Notes under the pieces: generated by a model
Databases searched by the model: none
What the model was told of the DNA's origin: nothing
What the model saw: the letters and a program-made list of their open reading frames with translations, nothing else
Shown: positions 29,926 to 40,074 of the stretch, piece by piece
How positions within the stretch are numbered: position 1 is the stretch's first letter
Layout: the number at the start of each line of letters is the position of its first letter
Translations under genes and position numbers: made by a program
Source: Saccharolobus shibatae B12
GTDB taxonomy: Archaea > Thermoproteota > Thermoprotei_A > Sulfolobales > Sulfolobaceae
NCBI RefSeq assembly: GCF_019175345.1
Contig: NZ_CP077717.1
Location: 1,650,001 to 1,714,000, forward strand
DNA length: 64,000 bases
Reading direction: 5' to 3'

Positions 29926-30978
29926 ATGGTTAGTATGAGGAGGGGTATTAGTAGAACACTAGCCATAGTTATAGCATTAGTAATAATTATTGTAGCAATA
30001 GGGGCAGGATTAGGATACTATTATAGTTTGTCAAGTAACTCGTCTTCTTCAACAGTACCTATTACTATAGGTACGGTGGACTATAATGAGCATGCGTATT
30101 TGGCTCCATTACTAAATGGGTCATTGAGTGGAGTATTTAAAACCTACTTACCTTTTGTTACAATACAACTTTTTCCTGCAGGGAGTGCTGCAGTAATTCA
30201 CGCCATGGAGACTGGGACTGTACAGATGGGCGTAGTAGTAGAAGATAATGCTGTTACTGCTATTGCTGAGGGTGCCCCAATAGTAATTATCGCTACATTT
30301 GAACCTACACCTATCAATTTTGCAATAGTAGTAAGCGCGAAATCTCCATATTATAACGTTACTCAGTTAGAGGGTAAATCGTTTGCAAGTAGTGGCCCAG
30401 GTAGTTTCGACGATATAGTCTTGCATATCCTTTTTAACGAGGAACATTGGGGTAATAATTACACAGAAGTGTATGTGGGTTCTGTACCAGCTCAATTGGC
30501 GGCAGTTTTAACAGGAAAAGTAGCAGCTACAGCAGTTGCTCCACTCGTACAACCTCAAGTTCTTAATACAAGTGAGTTTAGAGTAGTAGACTACATTCCA
30601 GAATCGTGGCCACTGTGGGTAGTAGTAGCTACTAAATCATTCGTAGAACAACATCCCGCTGAAGTTCGTAAGGTGTTACAAGTAATTTTTATGCTGAATA
30701 AATATTTTGATCAAAATATTGATAATGCTAGTTTTTATTTTCTGATGGCTCATTATCATTTTACACCTAGTTTGGCGACGCTCTTTTTAAAGACAGACTA
30801 TTATTCTACAAATGGTGCTATATATTCCGGAGGAATGCAATTAGAACTTCAATTTCTACAAAAGACACATGTGATAAACATTACAAATATTCCACCTTTG
30901 ACGGATTTTTATACTACAGAATTTGCATCAGCTTTACCAATGAATGACTTGTATTATAATGGATCAATATTAGAATAA
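29926..30978 (+). CDS. ABC solute-binding protein, NitT/TauT-like, with cassette signal peptide
   Basis: 350 residues. Signal MVSMRRGISRTLAIVIAL, a Ser-rich linker near 33-42 and a mature domain starting VPITIGTVDYNEHAYLAPL; AGSAAVIHAMETGTVQMGVV and SGPGSFDDIVLHIL are the ligand-site loops of the family. A second possible start is ATG 29935 (MRRG...), the form used at 33942. Divergent from the M29/NicX-like gene with a 115-base shared upstream region, so the two could be co-regulated. Probably delivers its ligand to the ABC importer at 23.6-26 kb. Confidence 0.86.
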   Translation: MVSMRRGISRTLAIVIALVIIIVAIGAGLGYYYSLSSNSSSSTVPITIGTVDYNEHAYLAPLLNGSLSGVFKTYLPFVTIQLFPAGSAAVIHAMETGTVQMGVVVEDNAVTAIAEGAPIVIIATFEPTPINFAIVVSAKSPYYNVTQLEGKSFASSGPGSFDDIVLHILFNEEHWGNNYTEVYVGSVPAQLAAVLTGKVAATAVAPLVQPQVLNTSEFRVVDYIPESWPLWVVVATKSFVEQHPAEVRKVLQVIFMLNKYFDQNIDNASFYFLMAHYHFTPSLATLFLKTDYYSTNGAIYSGGMQLELQFLQKTHVINITNIPPLTDFYTTEFASALPMNDLYYNGSILE

Positions 30979-31013
30979 AAAGTTAAATATCTTTAAGGTT
31001 TAAAGTAAAAATT

Positions 31014-32084
31014 CTATATTTTTTGATATAATTCTGGTCTCATTTGAGACTTTAGTCCACGCTTGTTTAACTCTTGTTCATACATCTTCCTTATTTCTGG
31101 ATCTTCTTCATAATATTCTATTTGTATAAAGTTTTGCTCACCTATATGTCCTATTGGTGAGTGTATGGCTAAATATCTAGCCGGTTCTGCACTTACATCG
31201 AAGTGTTGATGGAACCACTTATCGGGTGGTATAAATAGAACTCCTGGTTTCCAATCTATTTTAACCTTCTCCCATGCTTCACTCCACTTAGTTGAACCAT
31301 ACCACATTAAGGAGTAACCTTCTCCCTTCAATATTAATATTGTAGCACTAGGACCATGAACGTGAGCCTTCTTATAAGTAAATGCTGGCATTTCAGAGAT
31401 ATGTGCCATTAAACCTGGGCCTAAATCTAGATTAACACCTCTAGTTCCAGTTCCTCTTGAACCAAAATATTTCGACGATGGTAGCTCTAACGATGCAATA
31501 TTATTTAATACGTAACCTTTCCATAATACGCCTTTAGGTGTTTCCATAATACCAGAGCTTTTCAGATATTCACCCGTTTTTATAAGCTCTAGGAGTTCTC
31601 TAGGTTTATGAGAATTTCCGAATATTAAATCGTTATCCCTTGAAGCATTTAATATTAACGGTAATTGAGTAACTGCGAGAATTTTAGCCATTTTTTCCTT
31701 GCTATTATTATAATGTTTAAAGAAAGCGTTGTGTGGTATCTTAAACAATGTCCATTTATTCCATTCTACTCTTATCCTAACATTATCATCATACCATATA
31801 TCTGTATAACCCTCACCATCTAGCACTACTACCACCTCATCTAAAATATATCTTTGGGGCTTAGTAGAAGTTTGAGGAGAGACATTTAGAATATATGCTG
31901 CATCTAATGCAGATGCTCCCTTTAAATATATCCAAGCTCCATCTACGCCAAATCTGTCCCAGTATGATGTTTTAGCTTCTAAAAGATCTACATGAAAGTC
32001 ATCATATAACGGTATACCTTCTGCCTTAACGAAATCCACAAAATAGTCTTGTTTATGTAGTTCATTAACCAGCTTTTGTGGCAT
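31014..32084 (-). CDS. Bicupin protein
   Basis: 356 residues from ATG 32084. A longer frame to 32180 exists, but a TATA-like CTTATATTTTATC about 28 bases before 32084 would give a leaderless message starting there, and the extra 32 residues look non-coding. Two cupin repeats: the first (VVVVLDGEGYTDIWY ... TLFKIPHNAFFKHYNN), the second (KKAHVHGPSATILILKGEGYSLMWY ... LFIPPDKWFHQHFDVSAEPARYLA) with a complete His/Glu set. Related to, but distinct from, the gentisate-dioxygenase-like pair. Likely metal enzyme on an aromatic or keto substrate. Confidence 0.78.
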   Translation of the reverse strand: MPQKLVNELHKQDYFVDFVKAEGIPLYDDFHVDLLEAKTSYWDRFGVDGAWIYLKGASALDAAYILNVSPQTSTKPQRYILDEVVVVLDGEGYTDIWYDDNVRIRVEWNKWTLFKIPHNAFFKHYNNSKEKMAKILAVTQLPLILNASRDNDLIFGNSHKPRELLELIKTGEYLKSSGIMETPKGVLWKGYVLNNIASLELPSSKYFGSRGTGTRGVNLDLGPGLMAHISEMPAFTYKKAHVHGPSATILILKGEGYSLMWYGSTKWSEAWEKVKIDWKPGVLFIPPDKWFHQHFDVSAEPARYLAIHSPIGHIGEQNFIQIEYYEEDPEIRKMYEQELNKRGLKSQMRPELYQKI

Positions 32085-32180
32085 AATAAACAAACGTTTA
32101 GATAAAATATAAGATTTTCGGAAATAGGTATTAGAGCTTCTGGTATAAAACCTTCCACTAGAATCGAGCCTGGCCCACAT

Positions 32181-32898
32181 TACTTATGTAAGTGATATTA
32201 CCTACTATCTCGTCACTCATTAGCATCTAATGGCCTATTATACATCTATTCTACAGCTGGGGTCTCCAAATTTACCCTTATGTTTTATTCGAGCTTTAGG
32301 CCCAACTTCAAGTTTTGAGGATTAGGCTAAAAATCTAGCTTTAACGCCCAAGGAGATTAATAGCCTCATTCAGTCAAATCTATATTAATCACACTGACTA
32401 AAATGTTTTATATAAGTTGTATCCAGTAATTTCATTCACCTTGTTATATAAGGTAAAGAGCATCTTGAGCCACTATTGTTTCTGATAAGTTCTTTAGTCT
32501 ATGATGATAAGTCATGATACAATATGTTGTAATTCATGGGAGTTAATCGCTAATACGTTGTCTTCGGTAAAAGAAACTTAATTGAACCAGCGCTCAGAAG
32601 TTTAAGGCACAAGTTCTCGATGATGGATAAGCATTTTCTCATATGATGTTAGTAGTCAATAGTGATGTTAGCAATTACAATAAGTATTTATCCTAAATAC
32701 CACTTATTTCCGTAGCTAATCCATTTACCTCCTTTAGTATCAGCTCATTGTTCTCAAAGAGAAGTATAACGTTTAAGTTTCGCTTAGCCTAACAGAGGCT
32801 ACTTTTCCGGTCATTGCGAGCATTACGAAGCTATTATCAGTAATGAGAACAAAAATTAGCTAAGCTTTCTAAAAAATTATTTTTAAATTTTTTAAAAA
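32181..32898. other. Gene-free stretch of about 700 bases
   Basis: No frame with protein-like content on either strand. Around 32810-32850 there is an imperfect inverted repeat (CATTGCGAGCATTACGAAG against CAGTAATGAG). T-rich runs near 32870-32900 could end transcription of the neighbouring genes. Probably eroded mobile DNA. Confidence 0.4.
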
Positions 32899-33942
32899 TT
32901 ATGTTATTATAGGTACGAATTCATTTGTATATGTATCATTAGCAGTAATTGTCGTATTTGTTATTATACCTAGCTCTCTATAAGTATTTATTAGAACTTG
33001 AATTGCAGTAGCATTAATAGCACCATTAGTTGAAAACTTAACTTCCTTAAATAGTACATTATATGCGTAAGAAGGCTCCATAATATTCTTATAATAATTA
33101 ATTAGGAAGTTCACCGTGATATTGTTTGTATTTTCCTCATAGATTTGATCACCCATAAGTATTGCCATTACCGCTGCCTTAACAACATCAGGATGTTGCT
33201 CCAAGAAACTTCTAGTGGTAAATATTGAGAACATGGGCCATGGATAAGTGAAATTATATATTACTCTCAGTGTGCCATTTTCAATTAGTTTGGGAGCGTC
33301 AAAAGAACCTATGTTAGTAAACGTTGCTGCACCGCTTACTACAGCGGCTATTTGGGCGCTGAAAGAACCTACATAGGATAACTTAAAATGTAGATGATGT
33401 GATAATTCTAAATACTCTGCGGCTATAGTATCTAAACTCCCGGGTGCGCTATTAGCAGATATTGTACCATTTAATTGGTTCAAATTCATAATATTTGAAG
33501 TACTTTTTACAACCACATATCTTATTGCTGGTGTCTCTCTAAATGTAGCCACTATAACCAGTGGAGCGCCTTGGCTAATTGCAACAACTATAGCATCAGT
33601 TCCGGCAATACCTATCTGTACGCTTCCGCTCTCAACAGCATGAATGACTGCGCTACTTCCTGCAGGGAAGTCTTCAAAATTAATGTTAGGATCATATTCT
33701 TTCAGAGTAGAAGAGATATTGCTTTCCATGAAAGCCCATGCTGCCATATCTGGATGCGAAGCTGATACGGCACCTATTGTTATTGGGGTTGTTGAGATTG
33801 GTAATGTAGATGTGGAAGGAGTTGTAGTGACACTTGTTGGCGTTCTAGAGGAGTAGTAATATCCTAATCCTGCCCCTATTGCTACAATAATTATTACTAA
33901 TGCTATAACTATGGCTAGTGTTCTACTAATACCTCTCCTCAT
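32899..33942 (-). CDS. ABC solute-binding protein, NitT/TauT-like, with cassette signal peptide
   Basis: 347 residues. It starts MRRGISRTLAIVIALVIIIV, has a Thr/Ser-rich linker (TPTSVTTTPSTST) and then a mature domain STTPITIGAVSASHPDMAAWAF that is closest to the protein at 2028-3074 (GAPLVIVATFRETPA, GSFSAQIAAVVSG, TTRSFLEQHPD). The promoter and signal sequence match instead the genes at 20265 and 29926. A protein with one relative in its secreted part and others in its leader is a mosaic. Ligand likely similar to that of the 2028 protein. Confidence 0.86.
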   Translation of the reverse strand: MRRGISRTLAIVIALVIIIVAIGAGLGYYYSSRTPTSVTTTPSTSTLPISTTPITIGAVSASHPDMAAWAFMESNISSTLKEYDPNINFEDFPAGSSAVIHAVESGSVQIGIAGTDAIVVAISQGAPLVIVATFRETPAIRYVVVKSTSNIMNLNQLNGTISANSAPGSLDTIAAEYLELSHHLHFKLSYVGSFSAQIAAVVSGAATFTNIGSFDAPKLIENGTLRVIYNFTYPWPMFSIFTTRSFLEQHPDVVKAAVMAILMGDQIYEENTNNITVNFLINYYKNIMEPSYAYNVLFKEVKFSTNGAINATAIQVLINTYRELGIITNTTITANDTYTNEFVPIIT

Positions 33943-33998
33943 ATTAAATCACCTAACTTAATAAAGAATAAATATAAGGTAATAAATCTTTTGCAAAG
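33943..33998 (-). promoter_or_regulatory. Conserved leader of binding-protein cassette, copy 3
   Basis: Minus strand: GCAAAAGATTTATTACCTTA, then TATTTATTCTTTATTAAG and TTAGGTGATTTAAT before ATG 33942. Differs at only a few positions from copies 1 and 2. Confidence 0.7.
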
Positions 33999-34094
33999 AC
34001 TCTATCTAAGAATGTTTGTATTTTCGTGGACATCATTATAACATGTATTTTCAAAATATAATATTATATAGCGATATAAATTAGGAAAATTTTC

Positions 34095-34212
34095 CATAGT
34101 GTCGCCACTAAGCTACAAATTATGCTACTAAACATAATTCAGCTAAAAAGTACAAGCTATCCCACGTTTTCCAGACGTAGTTAGTTATATATATCTTAAT
34201 GACGACACTATG
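34095..34212. repeat. SM3-like MITE, copy 2
   Basis: 118 bases with terminal repeats CATAGTGTCGCCACTAAG and CTTAATGACGACACTATG, nearly perfect inverted partners. Inner GCTACAAATTA is shared with the copy at 5670. No coding capacity. It fills part of the 33943-34465 gap, the rest of which shows nothing recognisable. Confidence 0.7.
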
Positions 34213-34474
34213 AATTTTTCCCTCCTAAACACTAAGAATCGTGCATTTCTATGTACCTCAGATATAGATACCTTAGTAGGTCCTCTTAACTATAGGTGAA
34301 AGCCTCTAAATTATTTGAGATATTATCGAACAGTTAAAGGGAGATCCATTATAGTTTATTGCACGATACTTTATACTGCCATGTAACAACAATATTCATT
34401 CTTATAAAAACGCTCTTATTACCATGAATATTTTTAAACAGCTAAGTAGATTATTATAAAGCAAGGTGTTAATA

Positions 34475-35290
34475 ATGAGCTTACACTCTAAAAGATTGAT
34501 CATAAATGACGCAGAAATATCTTTTTACGACTTAGGTCAGAGTGAAAAAACCATAGTATTTTTGCACAGTTTTAATCACTCTAAATTAATGTGGATTTAC
34601 CAGATTCCAGATTTTGTGAAGGCTGGCTACAGAGTTATAGTTCCAGACTTTAGGGGACATGGCGATAGTGAGTATACACCGGGTAAAATAAGCATGGAGA
34701 TTTTAGCTAAGGATATAGTAGAATTGTTAAAAGAGATTAATATAAAGAAAGCAGTAATAGTAGGTTCTTCTATGGGTGGATTTGTAGCATTTAATATGTG
34801 GAGAATAGCTAATTATATGATAAGCGGACTAATCTTGGCTGGTACTAAAGCTCATCCAGATGGGGAGAATGAAAAGAGTAGGCGAATGACTCAAATCCAA
34901 ATCTTAAAGGAAAAGGGTGTTAAGGATTTTGTAAACGCTTTTGCTTATAGAAGACTTTCTAAATATACCATAGACCATAAGCCGTGGGTAGTTGACTTGG
35001 TAAGGTTAATGAGCATGAACATGGAAAAGGAGGCTATAATAGAGACCTTGCAAGCTTTAATGATGAAAAGCGATGATACTAAGATATTGAGAGATATAAA
35101 TGTTCCTACGTTAATAGTATGTGGTAAAGAAGACATGTTTACACCCTGCAATTATTCACAATTTATGCATGAGAACATTGAGAAATCTAGGCTAGTTATA
35201 ATGGATAACGCATCACATATGTGCGTAATGGATCAACCTGAAAATTTTAATGAAACTTCCCTCCAGTTTCTTAGGGAAAACAATATATGA
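34475..35290 (+). CDS. Alpha/beta-hydrolase fold enzyme
   Basis: 271 residues from ATG 34475, chosen because AAGGTG ends six bases before it; the longer GTG 34466 start overlaps that site. Catalytic triad visible: nucleophile Ser in GSSMGG (near 93-98), Asp in VCGKEDMFTP and His in NASHMCVMDQPE near the end. The oxyanion segment is FLHSFNHS. Family members hydrolyse C-C, ester or amide bonds (meta-cleavage product hydrolases, enol-lactonases, NicD-type deformylases). In this region a ring-cleavage product is the most reasonable substrate, but this is inference. Confidence 0.87.
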   Translation: MSLHSKRLIINDAEISFYDLGQSEKTIVFLHSFNHSKLMWIYQIPDFVKAGYRVIVPDFRGHGDSEYTPGKISMEILAKDIVELLKEINIKKAVIVGSSMGGFVAFNMWRIANYMISGLILAGTKAHPDGENEKSRRMTQIQILKEKGVKDFVNAFAYRRLSKYTIDHKPWVVDLVRLMSMNMEKEAIIETLQALMMKSDDTKILRDINVPTLIVCGKEDMFTPCNYSQFMHENIEKSRLVIMDNASHMCVMDQPENFNETSLQFLRENNI

Positions 35291-35362
35291 TTAATTTTTA
35301 TTTTAACTATTTCTCATACTTCATTAATATATTGATAACTCATAATATATGTTAAATTGCAT

Positions 35363-35493
35363 CATAGCGTCGCCGTCGCGTGATTTATATTTCTATAACT
35401 TCTTGACATATAATATACCTTATTTAATGTCCATACTCTTTGTAAAGACAACATAGTCGTTTAACAAATTTGTATCCTAATGACTACACTATG
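35363..35493. repeat. SM3-like MITE, copy 3
   Basis: 131 bases with ends CATAGCGTCGCCGTC and TAATGACTACACTATG. The ends match copies 1 and 2, but the interior (TTCTATAACTTCTTGAC...) is different, so the ends appear to carry unrelated filler or a diverged centre. Confidence 0.6.
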
Positions 35494-35942
35494 AATTGCA
35501 TTCATATAAAACTATCCTTGGTATAAATTTGGGAGTTAAAAAGAGGTTTTAAAATATTATCTCTTTATGGTAAATGTAGAAATCCCTTTTTATCTCTATT
35601 ATTAACTTGTATTCATTGATGATGATTTAGCTAAGGTGTCTTAGTTAAACGAGGGTTATTCCTAATATCCCTACCTCCTTTCACACTTATATGGTAAATA
35701 TAATCACAGTCATATGAAGGGGTTTGTCACGCAGAAGATTTTGCTTCGGTTATGAGGCTCGCCATATTTTCCCAGACGGGAGCACTCTCATCAATCCTAT
35801 AGTAGATTCTTAGATATTGCGCTCGTTAAATTTTCTTAAATTCAAAATCAAGCGGTAGATTAAAAGTAAGCTTAACGTTTGCTCAGATAAAGATTGAAAC
35901 GATCCATAAAGCAGTGCAAAGAAATATTTTTATATCCATTTC
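35494..35942. repeat. Gap with repeat A (copy 2, inverted)
   Basis: No gene. Bases 35831-35913, read on the minus strand, repeat the blocks of 11378-11455: GCTTTATGGATCGTTTCAA, then GAGCAAACGTTAAGCTTACT and TTGATTTTGAATTTAAGAAAA. The remainder (35500-35820) shows no coding frame. The promoter of the amidohydrolase gene lies in the last 60 bases. Confidence 0.5.
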
Positions 35943-35975
35943 ATGATAAAACTCACTAGGGTTATGGGTGATTTA

Positions 35976-37205
35976 ATGGTAGATAAGCCGGAGGAAGTTA
36001 AAGATATTCGCGTAATAGATTGTGATTCGCATATTATTGAGTCACCAGAAGACTTTGAAAAGTTCTTAGAACCTGGATATAAATTGCCTATGATAGTTAA
36101 GGATATTGAATCAGATACTAGATATTGGGTTTTTGATGGCAAACTATATACAAGACCCTTCGGATTTGCTGGGGGACAAATTAGAGGATTAATAGATCAC
36201 ACATATCATCCTAAATGGGGTTTGCTGAATCCTAAACTTAAGGCGAAGAATTTTTCTTTAAACGATATTAAAGGAAGGTTAATTGATCTAGACGAAATGG
36301 GAGTGGATTTTCAAGTAGTTAATCCCACATCTGGATTAATAATTTACAATTTAAGAGATAAACGATATGCCGCAGCGTTAGCGAGAGCTTATAATAATTA
36401 CGTGGCAAATAGAGTTAAGGAAAGTGGTACTAATAGAATATATGCTAATGCTATAGTACCCTTGCAGGATTTGAATGAAGCAGTTAGAGAATTGGAAAGG
36501 GTTAAGGATCTAGGTGTGTTTAAAGGGGTTGCTGTTCCAACTTTTGTATCTCAAGGTAACTTCTATGCGGACAAACCTATATATCATGAGGATTTTTTCC
36601 CATTCTTTAAGAGAGCTGCTCAATTAAATATGCCAGTTGCTATTCATGTAATTCCTGCGGTATCAGATATGCCTTTCATGTATTTATTTTATAATTGGCT
36701 TCAGGTTAGGACTTTTGGATTTTCATTAGCTGCAATGATTGGCTTAACTGGGTTAATTAGTGAAGGGTTATTTGAGAGGATTCCTAACTTAAGGGTAATC
36801 TTTACAGAAACAGGAGTGGGGTGGTTACCATATTGGAGTTGGTGGTTAGACGAGAATTTAGAGAAGATTAATTCAATAAGAAAGTCGTATTTAGAAGTTC
36901 TAGGAATGGATCCTTACCCGTATGTTAAAAAATTAGCATCGGAGTACATCAGTGCTGGTAATATTTTTGTCACAGTAGAAACAGATGATGATCCAGATCT
37001 CCTTAGATTAGCAATAAATAAATTAAATCTAGAAAATAACATATTGTTTGCAACCGATTATCCGCATATTGCGGACATATCATATTACCCGGATAATTTA
37101 AACATATTTATAGAGAGCGTTGCTAAGCCTGCAGGACTTACAAATGCTCAGATAAGAAAAATTCTACAAGATAACGCTCAACAACTGTTCGGATTAGAAA
37201 CATAA
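35976..37205 (+). CDS. Amidohydrolase-2 family protein, copy 2
   Basis: 409 residues from ATG 35976, which has GGTGATTTA immediately upstream (the frame opens at 35943). N-terminal VIDCDSHIIESPEDFEKFL gives the D-x-D-x-H form of the first metal site. Other barrel markers are FQVVNPTSGLI, PVAIHVIPAVSD, ETGVGWLPYWSWWLDEN near 290-305 and ATDYPHIADISYYPDN near 355, with the catalytic Asp. This longer branch includes decarboxylases and hydrolases of ring-cleavage intermediates. It is distant from copy 1 (14770-15795). Confidence 0.85.
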   Translation: MVDKPEEVKDIRVIDCDSHIIESPEDFEKFLEPGYKLPMIVKDIESDTRYWVFDGKLYTRPFGFAGGQIRGLIDHTYHPKWGLLNPKLKAKNFSLNDIKGRLIDLDEMGVDFQVVNPTSGLIIYNLRDKRYAAALARAYNNYVANRVKESGTNRIYANAIVPLQDLNEAVRELERVKDLGVFKGVAVPTFVSQGNFYADKPIYHEDFFPFFKRAAQLNMPVAIHVIPAVSDMPFMYLFYNWLQVRTFGFSLAAMIGLTGLISEGLFERIPNLRVIFTETGVGWLPYWSWWLDENLEKINSIRKSYLEVLGMDPYPYVKKLASEYISAGNIFVTVETDDDPDLLRLAINKLNLENNILFATDYPHIADISYYPDNLNIFIESVAKPAGLTNAQIRKILQDNAQQLFGLET

Positions 37206-37360
37206 ATCATTAAAATACACAATATTTTTAAATTTATGTTAGAGTAATTCAAAATATATTGTTATCTTTAAAACAAATAGCTAGTTATGAAAATTGAAAG
37301 CTTTGTTTTGCATTAATCTTTATTAAGGGCTAAAAGTTAAATATGATTCAAGGATGAATT

Positions 37361-38695
37361 ATGAGTAAAGGGGAAAAAAGCGAGATTAAGAAGATAAATA
37401 CTAAAGAGAGAATCAAAGTAGCTATTGCCTCAATGGTAGGATCAATAATTGATTGGTACGATTTCTTCTTATCAGCTACAGTATCTGCAATAGTATGGCC
37501 TGTTATATTCTTTAACTATCTTACAGGAAATGCAGCTTTAGCTGCATCTATTATAACGTATATTGCAGGATATTTTACAAGACCTATTGGAGCCTTCGTA
37601 TTAGGAAATTACGGTGATATGTTAGGGAGGAAAGTAATGTTAATAGTAACACTTATACTGACTGGCGGTTCCTTAATAGGAATTGGTCTAACTCCAGCGT
37701 ATAAACAAATAGGTATTCTAGCTCCAGCATTGATATTGCTTTTTAGATTAATTTATGGTTTTGGAATGGGTGGTGAATATGGAGGTGCACAAACCATAAT
37801 TACTGAGTTTTCAGCTAATACCAAATGGAGAGGGTTATGGAATAGTATAGTGGCTAGCTCCTTACCAATAGGTAATGCGTTAGCTCCACTAGTTTTCTTA
37901 ATACTTCTAGACACATATGGGATAAGAGACTTTATTAATTATGCTTGGAGAATAGGATTTTACATTGGAGCTCTAGTGCTGATAATAGGAATAGGTTTAA
38001 GGTATATAATTTCAGAAACACCCCTCTTTACTAAATTAAAACAAGAAGGGCGAGTAGAGAAGTCACCGGCAATTAAATTATTTAGAAAATATTGGAAAAT
38101 ACTATTGCCCGCATGTTTCTTAAATGCTCCACTTATTGCTGTAGCTCTATCTGAAGGAGGAGGACCAATTCCAATAGCTTTTATTCAAGCACTCAAAATT
38201 CCTATTCAAGATATTCTCTTAGCTCAATTTGCAGGGTATATCATAGGTGCTGTATTTACCATTTTATCTGGTCTATTTAGTGACGTTATTGGAAGGAAAT
38301 TCATGTTGCTATTATCCTTAATTTTATCAATTGCCATAAGCTATCCAGCGTGGTTATTATTAAGAACCGGAAGTTTGCCTTTTATAATTTTAGAGCAAAC
38401 TCTGGTAGTAATATTTTCAGTAAGCTTAGGTACCACATCTGCACTTACTACATTTTACATGGAAATATTTCCTACGAGATATAGGTATTCTGGTGGAGGA
38501 TTTGCTTTTCAAGTAGCAAGTCTCATAGGTTCTGCAATTGCCGGTGTCCTTTATCCACTTTTTCTCGTAACATATAGGGGCCCACTAAATGCATGGCCAG
38601 TAATAGCATTAGGTAACGTCATCTTAGGAATAATAGGAATAATAGTAGTTGCTATACTTATAACTGAAACTAAAGGCAAGCAACTTGAAGACTAG
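37361..38695 (+). CDS. MFS transporter, metabolite:H+ symporter (MHS) type
   Basis: 444 residues, 12 helices. Start MVGSIIDWYDFFLSATVSAIVWP, loop GNYGDMLGRKVM and helix-5 signature GGEYGGAQTIITEF match the MHS family; FPTRYRYSGGGF marks helix 11. Paralog of 12598-13959 with the same layout. Lies 155 bases after the amidohydrolase gene on the same strand, so uptake and breakdown of one acid could be co-regulated. Confidence 0.88.
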   Translation: MSKGEKSEIKKINTKERIKVAIASMVGSIIDWYDFFLSATVSAIVWPVIFFNYLTGNAALAASIITYIAGYFTRPIGAFVLGNYGDMLGRKVMLIVTLILTGGSLIGIGLTPAYKQIGILAPALILLFRLIYGFGMGGEYGGAQTIITEFSANTKWRGLWNSIVASSLPIGNALAPLVFLILLDTYGIRDFINYAWRIGFYIGALVLIIGIGLRYIISETPLFTKLKQEGRVEKSPAIKLFRKYWKILLPACFLNAPLIAVALSEGGGPIPIAFIQALKIPIQDILLAQFAGYIIGAVFTILSGLFSDVIGRKFMLLLSLILSIAISYPAWLLLRTGSLPFIILEQTLVVIFSVSLGTTSALTTFYMEIFPTRYRYSGGGFAFQVASLIGSAIAGVLYPLFLVTYRGPLNAWPVIALGNVILGIIGIIVVAILITETKGKQLED

Positions 38696-38820
38696 TCTTT
38701 ACTAATATTATTTTTTCATAAGTTATTACGGAGTTGTATTTACAGTTATATATCAAATCAAACATAAAAATAGTTCGATTAAAAGTAAAGTTTTTAACTA
38801 CTTAAAGGGAAGAGAAAGAT

Positions 38821-40011
38821 ATGAAGGTAAGAAGCTTAGTATTAACATCACTGGGACACTTTATAAATGATGGCAACGGACAAGTTTTACCCATACTTTA
38901 CGCTTTTCTTATATCTCACCTCCACGTTCAGAGTCTCTTAATAGGTGTTTTCGCTGCAATATATTATGGAACTTCTGCATTATTATCACCAATAATCGTA
39001 AAACTCGTTACTGACAAGCCGAAAAGAGGTATTGGAATTGGAATACTGCTTTGGGCTATTGGACTCACATTACTAGGTTATTCTGTATCTATTTCTTCAA
39101 TACTACTTATAACCGTGTCGATAATATTATGCGGAATTTCTTCAACATTTTATCATCCCTTAGGTTCTCAAATTCTTTACTCCGTTTTCAGCAACAATAC
39201 AGCGACTGCTATGGGTATTAATGGCAGTTTAGGAAGCTTAGGGAGAACACTATATCCTACAGTTTCTCTTTTATTATTTACAATTTTTGGAAGTATGCCC
39301 ATAGCGTTATGGCTTGTGAGTCTGATTTCACTTTCTGTATCTTTAGTAGTTTTTATTATACCTTTAGATTTAAGTTTAACTTCAACTATAGCCAGCATTA
39401 GGTCTAAAAAAAGTGATACAGCAGATCCCATTAAAGCGCCTATACTAGCCATAATTATTCTTTCAATAATTGCATTTTTGAGAAGCGCTTTTCAAAGATC
39501 CGTCATGCAGTTTTTACCATCTTTTTTACTCTTAGACTATGGCTATCACTATAATGTTTCGCTTGGTCTAATGGTCACAGCTGCTTACGCTGGTTCCATC
39601 ATAGGACAACCTCTAATGGGAATTCTATCAGATACAATAGGTAGGAGAACCACATTAGCAATAAGCGGTATAGGATCTATAGCCACTTTTATATTATTCA
39701 TAGACTTTCCCTCTCCGTTCATCCTATTTTTCTTCGGTCTACTAACATTTACAGGGTTTCCCCTTCTCCTTTCACTAGCTGGAGATTTAGTGCCTAGACG
39801 TTCAGTAGGGTTCGCTAATTCGTTAGTCTGGGGTATTGGGGTGACCGGTGGCGGTGCAATAGGTCCCTTAATAACCGGAATTTTATCACAATTTATTGGA
39901 ATTGAGCGAGCATTACTTATAATGATTACATTTGCCGTAGTAGCTTTAGCCTTAATCGCAAAACTTCCTAAACCTAAGAAACAATCTAGAACACCACTAT
40001 TTGGAGAATAA
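38821..40011 (+). CDS. MFS transporter, fosmidomycin-resistance (FSR) type
   Basis: 396 residues, about 12 helices. The N-terminus LTSLGHFINDGNGQVLPIL and the segment ISSTFYHPLGSQIL are characteristic of the FSR branch, and SDTIGRRTT is the second-half DRxGR loop. Predicted efflux or exchange carrier. It lies 125 bases after the MHS carrier, same strand. The function may be export of an intermediate or general efflux. Confidence 0.85.
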   Translation: MKVRSLVLTSLGHFINDGNGQVLPILYAFLISHLHVQSLLIGVFAAIYYGTSALLSPIIVKLVTDKPKRGIGIGILLWAIGLTLLGYSVSISSILLITVSIILCGISSTFYHPLGSQILYSVFSNNTATAMGINGSLGSLGRTLYPTVSLLLFTIFGSMPIALWLVSLISLSVSLVVFIIPLDLSLTSTIASIRSKKSDTADPIKAPILAIIILSIIAFLRSAFQRSVMQFLPSFLLLDYGYHYNVSLGLMVTAAYAGSIIGQPLMGILSDTIGRRTTLAISGIGSIATFILFIDFPSPFILFFFGLLTFTGFPLLLSLAGDLVPRRSVGFANSLVWGIGVTGGGAIGPLITGILSQFIGIERALLIMITFAVVALALIAKLPKPKKQSRTPLFGE

Positions 40012-40074
40012 TCTATTCCTTTGGAAATATATTTAAGTACAGAAGCAAATACCACTAAAGTTAAAGTAAGAGTT

